A DNA stretch of 64,000 nucleotides, from NCBI RefSeq assembly GCF_009765445.1, contig NZ_WHOY01000031.1, positions 1,664,340-1,728,339 of the forward strand, given 5' to 3'. The notes beneath the pieces were generated by a model. The model did no database searches and was not told the origin of the DNA. It saw only the letters and a list, made by a program, of their open reading frames with translations. Source of the DNA: Pantoea sp. BAV 3049 (GTDB lineage Bacteria; Pseudomonadota; Gammaproteobacteria; Enterobacterales; Enterobacteriaceae). Positions 62,777 through 64,000 of the stretch are shown here, in pieces (positions within the stretch are counted from its first letter, which is position 1; each line of letters begins with the position of its first letter). The position numbers and the translations under genes were made by a program.

Positions 62777-63997
62777 TCAGAACAGCGTTTCCAGTTCATC
62801 AACAACATTGTACCGATCGTCAATAAGCAGCAGCGTTTTCCATTTATCAAATGTCAGGCAGGGGTGAGAAGTGCCAAAAACTAATATATCACCGACCTGA
62901 ACATCACTACCCGCAGCCAGCTGCAACATACAGTGTTGATCCATGATCCCGATACTCTGCATGGCTTCCGGCGAGAAAGGCAAAGCCTGGCCTGCCCGGT
63001 AATGGGCGACGGGCTGTGGCAATCCGGCATCAAATGCGCAGTCGCGTTTGCCAAAATTAACCACGGCTCGATCGCTGTCCGGCACTGACTGCACCATCGC
63101 CACCAGTTCGAGTGCCGAAATGAGATCCCCTCCGAGATCGCAGGCAACGCTGTCACGTGCTCTCAATTCTTGTTGAGCGAGATGGTAAATCCCCTTGTCA
63201 TGCGTGATATAGCAACCCGGACGGATGACAATCCGGCAGGCTGCAGGGATTTCTGCATTCAGCCAGATATTACACACCACGTCATACCAGACGGAACCTG
63301 CCCCGGTAAGAATGAACTCCCCCTCCACGTAACGTTCAAGTTGACAGGCCAGTCTGGCCGCGTCACGCAGCAGGTTCTCTACCTGTGGCTGTGGATCGTC
63401 ACTATGTAACACGCCTTCATAAAGTTCCAGCCCACGCAGGCGCAGGCCCGGTAACAAAGCTATTTGTTGCGCCAGTGCAAGAGCGGCTTCCGGAGTACGG
63501 GAGCCACAGCGTCCGCCAGGGACACCCAGTTCCAGTAAAATATCCACTTTCTGGCCCTGCGAGCTGAAAAAAGCCGACAGCGTCTGCGCATTACTGAGGC
63601 TGTCCACGCAACAAAGGTAATCCACCTGCGGATAGTGTGACTTCAGGCGCGAGATAACCTGCATATTCGCTTTACCAACCAGTTGGTTCGCCATCAATAC
63701 CCGATTAATGCCGCTCGCCATAGCCGCTGCCGCCTGCCAGGCGCTCCCCACACCGATTGCCCATGCGCCAGCCTGCTGCTGCGCTTTGAAAATCCACGGC
63801 GTCATCGTCGTTTTTCCATGAGGAGCGAGAGACACGCCGCGTTGGTTTGCATAGCGCTGCATCCACTGAATATTGTTTTCCAGCGCGGATTTTTTGATCG
63901 TTGCGGCAGGTAAACAGACTTCTTCAAACAGCACATTTGCCTCACGGGACAGTAGTGCGGATTTATGTGAGATAAGCAGGTCTTTGTGATACTTCAT
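62777..63997 (-). CDS. D-serine/D-threonine dehydratase- or aldolase-like PLP enzyme (DSD1/DTA family)
   Basis: The 406-residue protein has the alanine-racemase-like PLP barrel with Lys62 in LAPHGKTTMTP, VDILLELGVPGGRCGSR, and a C-terminal beta domain with His378-x-Cys380 (TSHPCLTFDKW). In this family a His-x-Cys zinc site is typical of D-serine/D-threonine dehydratases (DSD1), while D-threonine aldolases have His-x-Asp; I therefore favour a dehydratase. No membrane segment is seen. The start lies three bases from the window edge, so its upstream signals cannot be checked. Confidence 0.8.
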   Translation of the reverse strand: MKYHKDLLISHKSALLSREANVLFEEVCLPAATIKKSALENNIQWMQRYANQRGVSLAPHGKTTMTPWIFKAQQQAGAWAIGVGSAWQAAAAMASGINRVLMANQLVGKANMQVISRLKSHYPQVDYLCCVDSLSNAQTLSAFFSSQGQKVDILLELGVPGGRCGSRTPEAALALAQQIALLPGLRLRGLELYEGVLHSDDPQPQVENLLRDAARLACQLERYVEGEFILTGAGSVWYDVVCNIWLNAEIPAACRIVIRPGCYITHDKGIYHLAQQELRARDSVACDLGGDLISALELVAMVQSVPDSDRAVVNFGKRDCAFDAGLPQPVAHYRAGQALPFSPEAMQSIGIMDQHCMLQLAAGSDVQVGDILVFGTSHPCLTFDKWKTLLLIDDRYNVVDELETLF

Positions 63998-64000
63998 AAC

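Overview
The window looks like the chromosome of an enterobacterium of the Erwinia/Pantoea group (Erwiniaceae). The right third keeps the conserved Enterobacterales order mug, rpoD, dnaG, rpsU, tsaD, plsY, folB, uppP, cca, ygiM, ygiF, glnE, hldE, ubiK, FMN riboswitch-ribB, with proteins very close in length to those of Escherichia coli. The family assignment is inference from protein similarity recalled from memory; no search was run.

1-12.7 kb is an accessory region. It starts with the end of an unidentified gene and a small partner. Next come a decayed IS3-family element, a DUF3289 protein with two tandem DUF943 proteins, and a SymE-type toxin whose promoter carries a LexA-like box. These are followed by an overlapping HNH nuclease/methyltransferase pair and two small lipoproteins flanking a frameshifted HExxH metallopeptidase. 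The region ends with a FUSC transporter, a broken DUF1176 gene and an Xre/RES-type toxin-antitoxin pair. The small genes resemble orphan type VI secretion effector/immunity clusters.

13-25 kb is a catabolic island. It holds a flavin reductase plus luciferase-like monooxygenase, two complete polar-amino-acid-type ABC importers, an SDR, a RidA protein, a GntR/FCD regulator and an FAD oxidoreductase. The same 12-base palindrome (ATTGTTGACAAT) lies upstream of both outward-facing operons, which suggests one regulon controlled by the GntR protein. The gene set recalls the Rut pyrimidine pathway but is not that pathway.

25-29 kb is a collapsing L-rhamnonate locus: rhmR is intact, rhmD is truncated, the transporter is deleted and rhmA is a pseudogene. 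It stands beside a fucO-like lactaldehyde reductase. 29-43.4 kb holds a periplasmic TPR protein, an APC permease, ampH, a chemotaxis receptor with a sigma-28-like promoter, opgB, a three-gene polyol operon (flavin polyol-phosphate dehydrogenase, aldolase, FGGY kinase) and a divergent porin.

43.4-64 kb is core genome: mutation repair (mug), the macromolecular synthesis operon, tRNA modification and maturation (tsaD, cca), lipid, folate and undecaprenyl metabolism, nitrogen control (glnE), LPS heptose synthesis (hldE) and riboflavin synthesis. Between tsaD and plsY lies a second, heavily decayed copy of the HExxH metallopeptidase family found at 7 kb. The window ends with a D-serine/D-threonine dehydratase-like PLP enzyme.
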